64,000 bases of DNA from contig DASZXS010000013.1 of assembly GCA_035545735.1 (NCBI GenBank), positions 1 through 64,000 on the forward strand, given 5' to 3'. Shown here piece after piece: positions 44,004-54,201 of this stretch (positions are counted from its first letter, which is position 1; every line of letters starts with the position of its first letter). The translations under genes and the position numbers were made by a program. Source of the stretch: JAJYKC01 sp035545735. GTDB taxonomy: Bacteria > Acidobacteriota > Terriglobia > Bryobacterales > Bryobacteraceae. The notes under the pieces are model-generated. The model saw nothing but the letters and a program-made list of their open reading frames with translations. It was not told the origin of the DNA and made no database searches.

Positions 44004-45944
44004 ATGAAACGACTAGCCGTCTTTTTTGCCCTGGTAGCCTCCGCGTCCGCCGCGGACTGGCATGACGAAGGCGTTCTGTATCTGAACTCATCGCCCCACG
44101 CGGTGATGCATCCCGTGCCCGTCCACGCCGTCACCATCGGGGATGGCTTCTGGTATGCGCGCCGCAAAGCGAACGTCGAGCGCAGCATACCCAGCATGCT
44201 GCAACTTCTGGAAGAGAACGGCGTCGTGGATAATTTCCGCCGCCTCTCCGGCCGCAAGAATGCGCCTCTCCGCGGACCTGTCTATACCGATTCCGACATC
44301 TACAAATGGATCGAGGGCGCGGCCTTCTCCCTGCAAACCGAACGCAATCCGGCGCTGGAAAAAACCATCGACGGCCTGGTGGATGACATCCTCGCGGCGC
44401 AGGAACCGAGCGGATATCTCAACACGCACCTCAGCGGTGATCGCGTCAAGGAGCGTTTCCACGGCATGACCCGCAATCACGAGCTGTACTGCCTGGGCCA
44501 CATGCTCCAGGCGGGCATCGCCTATTACCGGGCCACCGGGAACCGCCGCTTTCTCGACGGCGGCATCCGCTTTGTCGATTACCTGATCGCCAATTTCGGC
44601 CCAGCGCCGAAACCGCCCCTCCTTACCGGGCATCCCGAGTTGGAACTTGCCCTCGCCGAGCTATATCGCACCACGGGAGAACGTAAATACATCGATCTGG
44701 CAGGGTATCTTCTCAGTGGCCAGGAAACCGAGCGCCTCCACTTACGGCCATCGGACATCACGTATCTATTCAGCGGCATCCCCTTCACTTCACGCACGGA
44801 GTTTGTCGGGCACGCGGTCCGCGCCATGTATGCATCGAGTGGAGCGGCCGACTATTACATGGAAACCGGCGACCCGGCTTACTGGAAAACGCTTCAGACG
44901 CTGTGGAGCGACATGACTCGCCGTAAGATGTACATCACCGGCGGCGTAGGCTCGCGCTCCGAAGGCGAGGCGTTTGGCGATCCCTACGAGCTACCCAATG
45001 CCCAGGCTTACACCGAAAGCTGCGCCGCCATCGGAAACATGATGTGGAACTTCCGCATGCTCGCCGCTACCGGCGACGCAAAATATGCAGACGTGATGGA
45101 GCGCGCGCTCTATAACGGCATCAACTCGGGCATGTCGCTCGACGGCACTCTTTACTGCTACCGCAATCCGCTCGCGTCGTCCGGCGAGAAGATCCGCAAT
45201 CCCTGGTATGACACCACCTGCTGTCCTCCCAACATCGAGCGGACGCTCTCTTCCCTGCCCGGCTATTTCTACGCGACCAGCAAGGACGGTTTGTGGGTGC
45301 ATCTGTATCACAACTCCGAGTTGGACTGGCATTTGGAAGACGGAACCGCCCTGCGAGTAAAGCAGGAAACCCAATATCCCTGGAAAGGCCTGGTCACGAT
45401 GACACTCACGCCGGCGCAGACCGCGGAGTTTGCGCTGCATGTACGGATTCCGGGATGGTCGCGACGGAATTCGGTGCGAGTGAATGGACAGACCGTGACG
45501 GGCGTTGCCTCGGGAAAGTATCTCACCATCCGGCGGAGTTGGAAACCAGGCGACCGGGTGACGCTCGACTTCAGCATGACGCCGGAGTTGATCGCCTCGA
45601 ACCCTCTGGTGCGCGAAAACACCGGCAAGGTGGCTCTGGAGCGCGGACCGCTGGTGTATTGCCTGGAGCAACCGGATCAACTGGCGCCGGTGGACGACCT
45701 GGCGCTGCGAGAAGCGTCGAAGCCGTTCGCGGCGGAATTCGACAAGGATCTGCTGGGCGGAATCGTGATCCTGAAGCATGAAGGCGAGGCGTTCGTGAAG
45801 CCGCTGGGAGATCAACCGCTTTACCAGCCGGCGGCGCTCGAAAAAAAGCCGGCGACGAAGCCTCTGGAACTGCGGTTCATTCCCTATTACGCCTGGGCGA
45901 ACCGGGGGCAGCACGCGATGGAAGTTTGGGTCCCTCTGCCCTGA
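44004..45944 (+). CDS. Glycoside hydrolase family 127-type (DUF1680) secreted enzyme
   Basis: 646 residues; AAGGTG precedes the ATG at 44004. A signal peptide is cleaved after about residue 17 (ALVASASA). The (alpha/alpha)6 catalytic domain carries the zinc/cysteine glycosidase site: Glu338 and Cys340 in AYTESCAAIGN, and Cys406-Cys407 in DTTCCPPNIERT, with GGVGSRSEGEAFGDPYELPN before it. These match the residues used by beta-L-arabinofuranosidase HypBA1. Substrates are plant arabinosides, or another L-sugar in related DUF1680 proteins. The last 19 bases overlap the Cas6-like gene. Confidence 0.9.
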   Translation: MKRLAVFFALVASASAADWHDEGVLYLNSSPHAVMHPVPVHAVTIGDGFWYARRKANVERSIPSMLQLLEENGVVDNFRRLSGRKNAPLRGPVYTDSDIYKWIEGAAFSLQTERNPALEKTIDGLVDDILAAQEPSGYLNTHLSGDRVKERFHGMTRNHELYCLGHMLQAGIAYYRATGNRRFLDGGIRFVDYLIANFGPAPKPPLLTGHPELELALAELYRTTGERKYIDLAGYLLSGQETERLHLRPSDITYLFSGIPFTSRTEFVGHAVRAMYASSGAADYYMETGDPAYWKTLQTLWSDMTRRKMYITGGVGSRSEGEAFGDPYELPNAQAYTESCAAIGNMMWNFRMLAATGDAKYADVMERALYNGINSGMSLDGTLYCYRNPLASSGEKIRNPWYDTTCCPPNIERTLSSLPGYFYATSKDGLWVHLYHNSELDWHLEDGTALRVKQETQYPWKGLVTMTLTPAQTAEFALHVRIPGWSRRNSVRVNGQTVTGVASGKYLTIRRSWKPGDRVTLDFSMTPELIASNPLVRENTGKVALERGPLVYCLEQPDQLAPVDDLALREASKPFAAEFDKDLLGGIVILKHEGEAFVKPLGDQPLYQPAALEKKPATKPLELRFIPYYAWANRGQHAMEVWVPLP

Positions 45945-46909
45945 AGCGCCTCGTGCCGTTTCTCTTTCACCGTCTGCGGTTTCATTTTCTGGCGGAAGCG
46001 CCGGTTCATTTCGCGCCCGGCAAATCGGGTAACATGCTGCGCGGCGCGTTCGGCTCGGTATTCCGGCAGATCGCCTGCGTCCCGCATTGCCCGGGCGCAA
46101 CGCGCTGCGAGTTGCGCGAAACCTGCGCGTACGCGCGTATCTTCGAGCCGGCCGCCGGTGGAACGGGTCCGAGCGGTTTAGCCGATCCTCCCCGGCCCTT
46201 TGTCTTCCGCGCCAGCCACCTGGACGGAAAAACCATCGCCGCCGGCGAGCGATTCCATTTCGACGTACACCTGTTCGACGTGGCGCGCGAGGCGAGTCTC
46301 GCGGATTTCATCCGGACCTTCGCACAGTTGGGCTGCGAGGGAATGGGGCCGGGACGCGCGAAAGCGGCGCTATCGAGCGTGGAGCAGTTGGACGCCGCCG
46401 GGCGGCCGGTTCTCCGGATTTTCGAGGGACGCTCGATTCCACGGCCGGCGGAGATCCAGCCATTGTCGCTGCCTCTGGAACCGCTCCCCGAAGCGCCCCG
46501 CCGCATTGCGGTGCGATTCCTAACCCCCACGGAACTGAAATCCGGCCAGCAGTTAGCAGCCAGGCCGGAGTTCGGTATCTTACTCTCACGCATTCGCGAC
46601 CGGGTGAGCACGCTCAGCGCTCTCTACGGCGCCGGACCTCTGGAAATCGACTTCGCCGCTTTCGGACAACGGGCGGGCGAGGTACGCATGACCGGTTGTG
46701 ACCTCCAACCCATATCGGTCACGCGGCGAAGCTCAAAAACCGGCCAGCGTCATGCGTTAGGCGGCTTTACGGGCATAGCGGAGTATGAGGGAGAGCTAGC
46801 CGCATTCATCCCGTTCCTGGTTGCGGCCCAATTCACCGGAGTGGGCCGGCAGACCACTTGGGGGAAGGGAGAGATCGGGACGGAACTCGTGGGCCTGGCC
46901 CAACCGTGA
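45926..46909 (+). CDS. Cas6-like RAMP protein, orphan
   Basis: Up to 327 residues. The N-terminal RAMP-type block SGNMLRGAFGSVFRQIA is followed by a Cys cluster (Cys51, 55, 61, 67 counted from the TTG). The middle has VRFLTPTELKSGQQLAARPE, and the C-terminus FTGVGRQTTWGKGEIG is the Gly-rich loop of Cas6 pre-crRNA endoribonucleases (PF10040-like). No CRISPR array or other cas gene is in the window, so a non-CRISPR RNA role is possible. Starts are ambiguous: TTG 45926, CTG 45941 overlapping the upstream TGA, or GTG 45953. Confidence 0.75.
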   Translation: MGPSALKRLVPFLFHRLRFHFLAEAPVHFAPGKSGNMLRGAFGSVFRQIACVPHCPGATRCELRETCAYARIFEPAAGGTGPSGLADPPRPFVFRASHLDGKTIAAGERFHFDVHLFDVAREASLADFIRTFAQLGCEGMGPGRAKAALSSVEQLDAAGRPVLRIFEGRSIPRPAEIQPLSLPLEPLPEAPRRIAVRFLTPTELKSGQQLAARPEFGILLSRIRDRVSTLSALYGAGPLEIDFAAFGQRAGEVRMTGCDLQPISVTRRSSKTGQRHALGGFTGIAEYEGELAAFIPFLVAAQFTGVGRQTTWGKGEIGTELVGLAQP

Positions 46910-46988
46910 TGCCGGCGCCCCCGCAGCCCCATGCCCGGCCGGAATTACCCGGCTCGCGCGCGCTTTCCCTGCTCGTTTCCCCCCATAA

Positions 46989-47017
46989 TTCTGAAACCAC
47001 AAGACTACTGCTATACT
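46989..47017 (+). promoter_or_regulatory. Candidate promoter of DUF177-rpmF-plsX
   Basis: -10 TATACT at 47012-47017, 17-base spacer, and a weak -35 TTCTGA at 46989-46994. It lies 40 bases before the GTG of the DUF177 gene, in the only sizeable gap after the Cas6-like gene. Confidence 0.45.
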
Positions 47018-47056
47018 AGGATTTTGCTTTTTTCCGGCCGGCATGTAGAGGTGTGT

Positions 47057-47578
47057 GTGTTCTTAAGTTTGAGAGAGTTGGAGCTGCGGAAGGTTGAGTT
47101 TTCCGTGGCGGTACCCGCCGGTTTGAACGAGTTTCCGGACCAGCACTGGCGCCAGGCTGGGCCGATTGAGGCTGCGGGTTGTGCGCGCTTGGAGAGCGAA
47201 GCGCTCGAAGAGATCCGGATCTCCGGCCATCTCCATACCGGGATGGAAGGCGACTGCGACCGCTGCCTCGAAGCCGTCGGTTTTGTTGTGGATACGGATT
47301 TCGACGTCTGCTATCGCCCGGCGCGCTTCGCCGATTCCGGCGCCGACGAGAAAGAGATCGAGGAAGCCGAAAGCAACGTCGCGTTTTATGAGGGCGATGG
47401 GATCGAACTCAACGATGTGCTCCGGGAACAAGTGATACTCTCGCTGCCCATGCAGCGGCTTTGCCGTGAGGATTGCCGTGGAATCTGCCCGGTTTGCGGG
47501 AAGAACCGGAACGTGGCAAACTGCGGATGCTGTTCGAAACCGGCCGATGACCGCTGGGCAGCTTTGAAACAGATATAG
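47057..47578 (+). CDS. yceD: DUF177 (YceD-like) rRNA-associated protein
   Basis: 173 residues. The start is the GTG at 47057, with AGAGG five bases upstream. SLRELELRKVEFSVAVPAGL, then SGHLHTGMEGDCDRCLEAVG and a C-terminal Cys set (CREDCRGICPVCGKNRN, then NCGC) are typical of DUF177. The family is tied to 23S rRNA accumulation, and the gene almost always precedes rpmF, as here (29-base gap). Confidence 0.92.
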   Translation: MFLSLRELELRKVEFSVAVPAGLNEFPDQHWRQAGPIEAAGCARLESEALEEIRISGHLHTGMEGDCDRCLEAVGFVVDTDFDVCYRPARFADSGADEKEIEEAESNVAFYEGDGIELNDVLREQVILSLPMQRLCREDCRGICPVCGKNRNVANCGCCSKPADDRWAALKQI

Positions 47579-47607
47579 AATTTTGATTTAGACGAGGGAA
47601 TACAAGA

Positions 47608-47790
47608 ATGCCGAATCCAAAACGACGCCATTCCAAGCAGAGAACGTCGACACGACGCGCCCACGACCACCTGCGCGCTGCTGGAATGTCCGAATGCCCG
47701 AATTGTCACGAGCCGAAATTGCCGCACCGCGTCTGCCCGCATTGCGGGCAATACAAAGGACGGGAAGTGCTCGAGGTTGCCAGCGAATAG
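47608..47790 (+). CDS. rpmF: 50S ribosomal protein L32
   Basis: 60 residues. MPNPKRRHSKQRTSTRRAHD is the L32 N-terminus, followed by zinc knuckles CPNC and CPHCGQYKGREVL, so it is the zinc-binding form. It lies between DUF177 and plsX as in most bacteria. Confidence 0.98.
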   Translation: MPNPKRRHSKQRTSTRRAHDHLRAAGMSECPNCHEPKLPHRVCPHCGQYKGREVLEVASE

Positions 47791-47811
47791 AGTTAACTCC
47801 CGGCCCAACTC

Positions 47812-48834
47812 ATGGTCACCATCGCAGTTGACGCAATGGGAGGCGACAACGCCCCAAAAGCCGAAATCGAAGGTTCAATACGGGCGGCCCGGTCGCTGGG
47901 CGTCCGTGTAATCCTGGTTGGTCCCGAAGATAGAATCCACGCCGAGTTGAATCAATTTGGAGACGAGGCAGCCGGTCTCCCTATCTCCGTCGAACACGCC
48001 CGCGAGTGGATCACGATGGACGATAGCGCGGCGAAATCCGTCCGCTCCAAACGCGAAAGTTCGATCCGCATCGCTTCCCGCCTGGTCCGGGAAGGCAAGG
48101 CGGATGGAGTCGTTTCCGCCGGCAACACAGGCGCCGTCATGGCCACAGCCAAGATGGTTCAGGGGATGCTCCCCGGCGTCGACCGCCCCGCGCTCGCGTC
48201 CGCCTTTCCCACGCTCGCCGGCAAACCCGTTGTCGTGGTGGATGTCGGCGCAAATGTCGATTGTTCACCGCGAATGCTCGCCCAGTTCGCCGTAATGGGG
48301 GAGATCTATTCCCGCGTGATTTTCCGCATTGAAAGACCCATCGTCGGCCTGCTCTCCATCGGAGAAGAAGAACATAAGGGCAATCAACTCACCCACGAAG
48401 CCACCCCGCTGCTCAAGGGGCTTTCGCTCAACTTCATGGGCAACGTCGAGGGCCGCGACATTTACAGCGGCAAAGCGGATGTCATTGTCTGCGATGGATT
48501 TATCGGCAATGTGGCCCTGAAGGTGAGCGAAGGCCTGGTGGATATGTTCAATCAAATGCTCAGGCAGTCCCTCGAAGCCACCATAACGCGTAAAATAGGC
48601 TATGTCCTCTCTCGCTCGGCCTATCGCGACCTGCGGAAGCGAGTCGACTATTCCGAGTACGGCGGCGCGCCTCTGCTCGGGGTCAAGGGAGTCTGCATTA
48701 TTTGTCACGGCCGGTCCAATGCAAACGCCATTCGGAACGGAATCCGGGTTGCCGCCGAGTTTGCCGAGGGGCGGATCAATGAGAAAATCGAGCACGAACT
48801 GGGTGTCCGCGCCCACCTTGCCTCCGTGGAGTAA
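47812..48834 (+). CDS. plsX: Phosphate acyltransferase PlsX
   Basis: 340 residues. TIAVDAMGGDNAPKAEIEGS opens the protein, with AGNTGAVMATAKMVQGMLPG and VDVGANVDCSPRMLAQFAVM typical of PlsX. It converts acyl-ACP to acyl-phosphate at the membrane for phospholipid synthesis. It sits 21 bases after rpmF. No fabH follows; dsbD comes next after 3 bases. Confidence 0.96.
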   Translation: MVTIAVDAMGGDNAPKAEIEGSIRAARSLGVRVILVGPEDRIHAELNQFGDEAAGLPISVEHAREWITMDDSAAKSVRSKRESSIRIASRLVREGKADGVVSAGNTGAVMATAKMVQGMLPGVDRPALASAFPTLAGKPVVVVDVGANVDCSPRMLAQFAVMGEIYSRVIFRIERPIVGLLSIGEEEHKGNQLTHEATPLLKGLSLNFMGNVEGRDIYSGKADVIVCDGFIGNVALKVSEGLVDMFNQMLRQSLEATITRKIGYVLSRSAYRDLRKRVDYSEYGGAPLLGVKGVCIICHGRSNANAIRNGIRVAAEFAEGRINEKIEHELGVRAHLASVE

Positions 48835-48837
48835 GCG

Positions 48838-50747
<1,910 letters not shown>

Positions 50748-50751
<4 letters not shown>

Positions 50752-51191
50752 CGCCACCCCGGCGAATTCAGTCGCGCCAAAAACAGATCCGACGCCAATT
50801 GTTCTTCCTCGCGCGCGGCCTCCGCTTTCCACTTCTCGAAGTGGCGCTCCTGAAGGCGGTCGAGGAGACGGACCTGCCTCCGGGCCGCCACCACACGCTG
50901 CCTCTGCTCTTCAATGCGCTGATCGCATTGGCCGATTTCCACGCGAATCCGGCCGCCTTCGCGAGCGGTATGCCTCCGGTAGGCGTCGAGCGCGGCAAGC
51001 GATACGGCATCCACGGTGCTGGACTCGAGCACTCCCGCGACCTCGGCGGCCACGCCGGCCTGAAGAAATTCGAGCGCGCGCTGGCGGACCGAGCGTTCGT
51101 CCAGTAGCCTTTCGAGGCCAATCTCGGCGGCACGCGCCTGCTCGCCACGCCATCGCCGGACCGGATCCAGCGGAAAGCGGAAGCGTTTCAC
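50748..51191 (-). CDS. fliJ: Flagellar export protein FliJ-like
   Basis: 147 residues, almost entirely coiled-coil helix rich in Arg, Glu, Gln and Ala. FRFPLDPVRRWRGEQARAAE is the usual FliJ opening (FxLxxVLxxR). FliJ is the central stalk of the flagellar export ATPase and escorts chaperones. Sequence conservation is low, so the call rests on opening motif, length and position after fliI (4-base overlap). Confidence 0.82.
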
Positions 51192-52510
51192 GACGCGCCA
51201 CCCGGAATGGCCGCGGCGAGTTCCTCCATTCTCTTCAAGGTCTCCCCGGCCGGCGCGTTCACCGAGGGGTCCTGCCGCAGAAACGCCAGCAGGCGCTCCC
51301 GCACCGCGATGGCGGCATCCAGCTTCGGATTTGAGCCGGCGGCGTACGCTCCTAAATTGATCAAGTCCGCGGCGCGGTCATAGGCCGCCATCGCCTCGCG
51401 GATTTTTTGCGCCGCCCTCTTCTGCTCCGGCTTAGACAGCCGGGACGCGAGACGGCTCACGGACTCGAGCACATCGATCGCGGGGTAATGCCCCTCGGTG
51501 CCCAACCGCCGCGACAGGACGATATGCCCGTCGAGGATCGCGCGCACCGCGTCACAGACCGGCTCGTTGAAATCGTCCCCCTCCACGAGCACGGTGAAGA
51601 AACCGGTGATCGAGCCGCCGCGAAAACGGCCCGCCCGCTCGAAAATACGCGGTAAAAGGCTGAAAACCGACGGAGTGTAACCCTTCTGGCTAGGCGGCTC
51701 GCCCGCGGCGAGCCCGATTTCCCGCTGCGCCATCGCGAGGCGCGTCACCGAGTCCATCACCAGAAGCACGCTCTTCCCCTGGTTTCGAAAATACTCGGCA
51801 GCCGCGAGCGCGACGAACGCCGCGCGAATGCGCAGGGGGGCGGGCCGGTCCGAAGTCGCCACCACCACCACGGAGCGTTTGCGCCCGTCCGGACCCAACT
51901 CAATCTCCAGAAAATCACGCACCTCCCGGTTCCGCTCGCCAATGAGAGCGATCACGGAGACGTCCGCCGAATTCTGCCGGGACATGGCTCCCAGCAAAGT
52001 GCTCTTCCCCACCCCGCTGCCGCCGAATATTCCGATTCTTTGCCCCTTGCCGCAAGTCAGCAGACCATCGATGGCGCGAATACCGGTTACCAGCGGCTCG
52101 GTGATCGGCTCGCGCTCCAGCGGACCGGGCGGCACGGCGTGCAGATCCAGCGGCATATCGCAGTCAAGGGGTCCCCGGCCGTCGATCGGCTTTCCAAACC
52201 CGTCGAGCACCCGGCCAAGCAGCCCGTCGCCTGCCCTGAGGCGCGCGTCGTCCGGGCGAGCAATCACCCGGTCTCCTAACCGGACGCCTCCCGTTTCCTC
52301 AAGCGGCATCAATAGCACGCGGCCGTTCCGGAAGCCGACCACTTGCGCGCGCACTCCCCGGCCGCCGGCGGTCAGTACCTCGCAGCAGTCCCCGGTCGCC
52401 GTGAGAGGTCCGTCGGATTCGATCAGCAACCCCACCACTCCGGTGACAACGCCGCTCCAGAGAATGGTCTCCCGCCGTTCGAGCTGGTTCAGATAAGGAG
52501 TGATGTTCAT
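51188..52510 (-). CDS. fliI: Flagellum-specific ATP synthase FliI
   Basis: 440 residues. Walker A IFGGSGVGKSTLLGAMSR, Walker B VLLVMDSVTRLAMAQREIGL, and GEPPSQKGYTPSVFSLLPRI are FliI/YscN signatures. It is the hexameric ATPase of the flagellar type III export apparatus. The N-terminal region is slightly short compared with enterobacterial FliI. It starts 7 bases after fliH. Confidence 0.95.
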   Translation of the reverse strand: MNITPYLNQLERRETILWSGVVTGVVGLLIESDGPLTATGDCCEVLTAGGRGVRAQVVGFRNGRVLLMPLEETGGVRLGDRVIARPDDARLRAGDGLLGRVLDGFGKPIDGRGPLDCDMPLDLHAVPPGPLEREPITEPLVTGIRAIDGLLTCGKGQRIGIFGGSGVGKSTLLGAMSRQNSADVSVIALIGERNREVRDFLEIELGPDGRKRSVVVVATSDRPAPLRIRAAFVALAAAEYFRNQGKSVLLVMDSVTRLAMAQREIGLAAGEPPSQKGYTPSVFSLLPRIFERAGRFRGGSITGFFTVLVEGDDFNEPVCDAVRAILDGHIVLSRRLGTEGHYPAIDVLESVSRLASRLSKPEQKRAAQKIREAMAAYDRAADLINLGAYAAGSNPKLDAAIAVRERLLAFLRQDPSVNAPAGETLKRMEELAAAIPGGAS

Positions 52511-52517
52511 TCGCCTC

Positions 52518-53171
52518 TCATCCCCCGGCCATCAAATCGGCAAAACCTCGCTCGATTTCGCGAAGCTGCGCCTCCACCGAGGCATCGAGCGCGCCTCGCG
52601 TGGTTTCGAGGATCGCCGCGCCCGGCTCAAGCTGGGCATCCGGTACAACTTCGACTTTTTCCGGCAGCCCGGCGTCCTGCAAGCGTCTCGCCAGCAAAAC
52701 GGCTGTCTCCGGATGCGCCCGGATGCGCTGCAAGTCCTGAAGATCCAATTTCGCCGCGGCCGCCTTGACCAGGCCGAGAATCGTCGCGGGATCGACCGTC
52801 AGTTCGCGCCGCAGGATTCGCCTTGCGACCGCCAGGGCCAGCGTCACGGTGTCTTCCTCGCATTCGCGGCGCACCTGAGGCCGAAGTGCAACCATCTCCG
52901 CGGCCGAGCGCGCCAGACGCTCCACCGCGGCCTGAAATTGCTGGGTAGCCGCTTGCCTGCCGCGCGCTTCCCCTTCGACGAAGCCCCGCCGGTGCGCTTC
53001 CTCCATGCGCTGCGCCTCTTCCCTGGCGCGTTCGGCCGAAACGGGAGGTTTCGGATTGTCCGGAGCTTCCGCCGCAGGCGCGGGGCGCCCCGCATTTTCC
53101 GTCGCGCCCACGCGCTTCCAACGAACCGGCTCGCTCGGAATGCGGGCGGCGTCGAGGATTCTAGACGACAT
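52518..53171 (-). CDS. fliH: Flagellar assembly protein FliH
   Basis: 217 residues from the ATG at 53171, which has GGGGAG seven bases upstream and lies inside the end of fliG (11-base overlap). The N-terminal half is Pro/Ala/Glu-rich with a helical stretch (RGFVEGEARGRQAATQQFQA). The C-terminal half (AVARRILRRELTVDPATILG) is the FliH/V-ATPase-E-like domain that regulates FliI. Confidence 0.9.
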   Translation of the reverse strand: MSSRILDAARIPSEPVRWKRVGATENAGRPAPAAEAPDNPKPPVSAERAREEAQRMEEAHRRGFVEGEARGRQAATQQFQAAVERLARSAAEMVALRPQVRRECEEDTVTLALAVARRILRRELTVDPATILGLVKAAAAKLDLQDLQRIRAHPETAVLLARRLQDAGLPEKVEVVPDAQLEPGAAILETTRGALDASVEAQLREIERGFADLMAGG

Positions 53172-54195
53172 ACTGCTCCCCAACGGCGCCCTTGATGCTG
53201 ATCAGTCCTTCGCTTTCGAGCTGCCGCACCACCGCGATAATCTGCTGCTGCGCGGTTTCCACATCGCTGATCTTCACCGGTCCAAGCGCCTCCATGTCTT
53301 CGCGCAGCATCTCCGCCCCGCGCTGCGACATCGCCTGCAGGAAGTGGCCCTTCAACTGATCGCTCGTGCCCTTCAGCGCAAGCGTTAGAATCTTCCGGTC
53401 CACCTTGGCGAGCAATTCCTTCACCGCCTCGGGAGGAAGCTGCAGCAGATCATCGAAAACGAACATCAAGTGCCGGATAGTGGCTCCCAGGCCGGGGTCG
53501 GAGTCGTCAATCGAATCCAGAATTTCCTTGCTCGTATTCACGTCGAGGCGGTTGAACATCTCCGCCACGGCTCGCACGCCTCCGTAGGCTTCGCGGCTGA
53601 ACTCGCCGAGGGCCTTCAGCTTGTGCCCGATAATCGCGGCGATTTTGGATATGATTTCCGGCGAAATCTGATCCAGGTTTGCCATGCGGAACGCAATATC
53701 GGCGCGCATGTCGGCGGGCAGCGAGAACAGAAGATTGGCGGCGTGCGACGAATTGAGATGCGAGAGGATCAGGGCGATGGTCTGGGGATGCTCGGAGTGG
53801 ATGAATTTGGCGAGCTGCTGCGGATCCGCTTTCTGGAGCGCGTCAAAGCTGGCCCGGTCCGCGCCAAGAGTCTTCACCAGACGGTCCAGCATGCGGCGCG
53901 CCTGGTCCGGGCCAAGCGCGTTTTGCAGCATCCGCCGCGCGTAATCGACTCCCCCCTTGACCACATAGTTCTGGCCAACGGACATCTCGAAGAATTCCTC
54001 GAGGACGCTCTCGCCGTCTTCGGGTGAGATGGCGGTCAGACGCGCGATCTCACGTCCGATCTGCTCGATCTCGTCTTCTTCCATGCGTTTCAGGATCTGG
54101 GCGCTGACCTGGTCGCCCAGCATCACCAGAAGAATGGCGGCCTTACGCGCCCCGCGCATTTTTTTCCGACCCGGATTTTCGGCGGCGGTGGACAA
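53161..54195 (-). CDS. fliG: Flagellar motor switch protein FliG
   Basis: 344 residues from a TTG. GARKAAILLVMLGDQVSAQI is the N-terminal FliF-binding domain, EHPQTIALILSHLNSSHAAN the middle EHPQR-type motif, and FDDLLQLPPEAVKELLAKVD the C-terminal torque domain. It forms the rotor ring with FliF. An ATG at 54159, preceded by a GGA-rich stretch, would fit the usual short FliG N-terminus equally well. The gene lies 6 bases after fliF. Confidence 0.96.
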   Translation of the reverse strand: MSTAAENPGRKKMRGARKAAILLVMLGDQVSAQILKRMEEDEIEQIGREIARLTAISPEDGESVLEEFFEMSVGQNYVVKGGVDYARRMLQNALGPDQARRMLDRLVKTLGADRASFDALQKADPQQLAKFIHSEHPQTIALILSHLNSSHAANLLFSLPADMRADIAFRMANLDQISPEIISKIAAIIGHKLKALGEFSREAYGGVRAVAEMFNRLDVNTSKEILDSIDDSDPGLGATIRHLMFVFDDLLQLPPEAVKELLAKVDRKILTLALKGTSDQLKGHFLQAMSQRGAEMLREDMEALGPVKISDVETAQQQIIAVVRQLESEGLISIKGAVGEQYVV

Positions 54196-54201
54196 TCAGT
54201 T

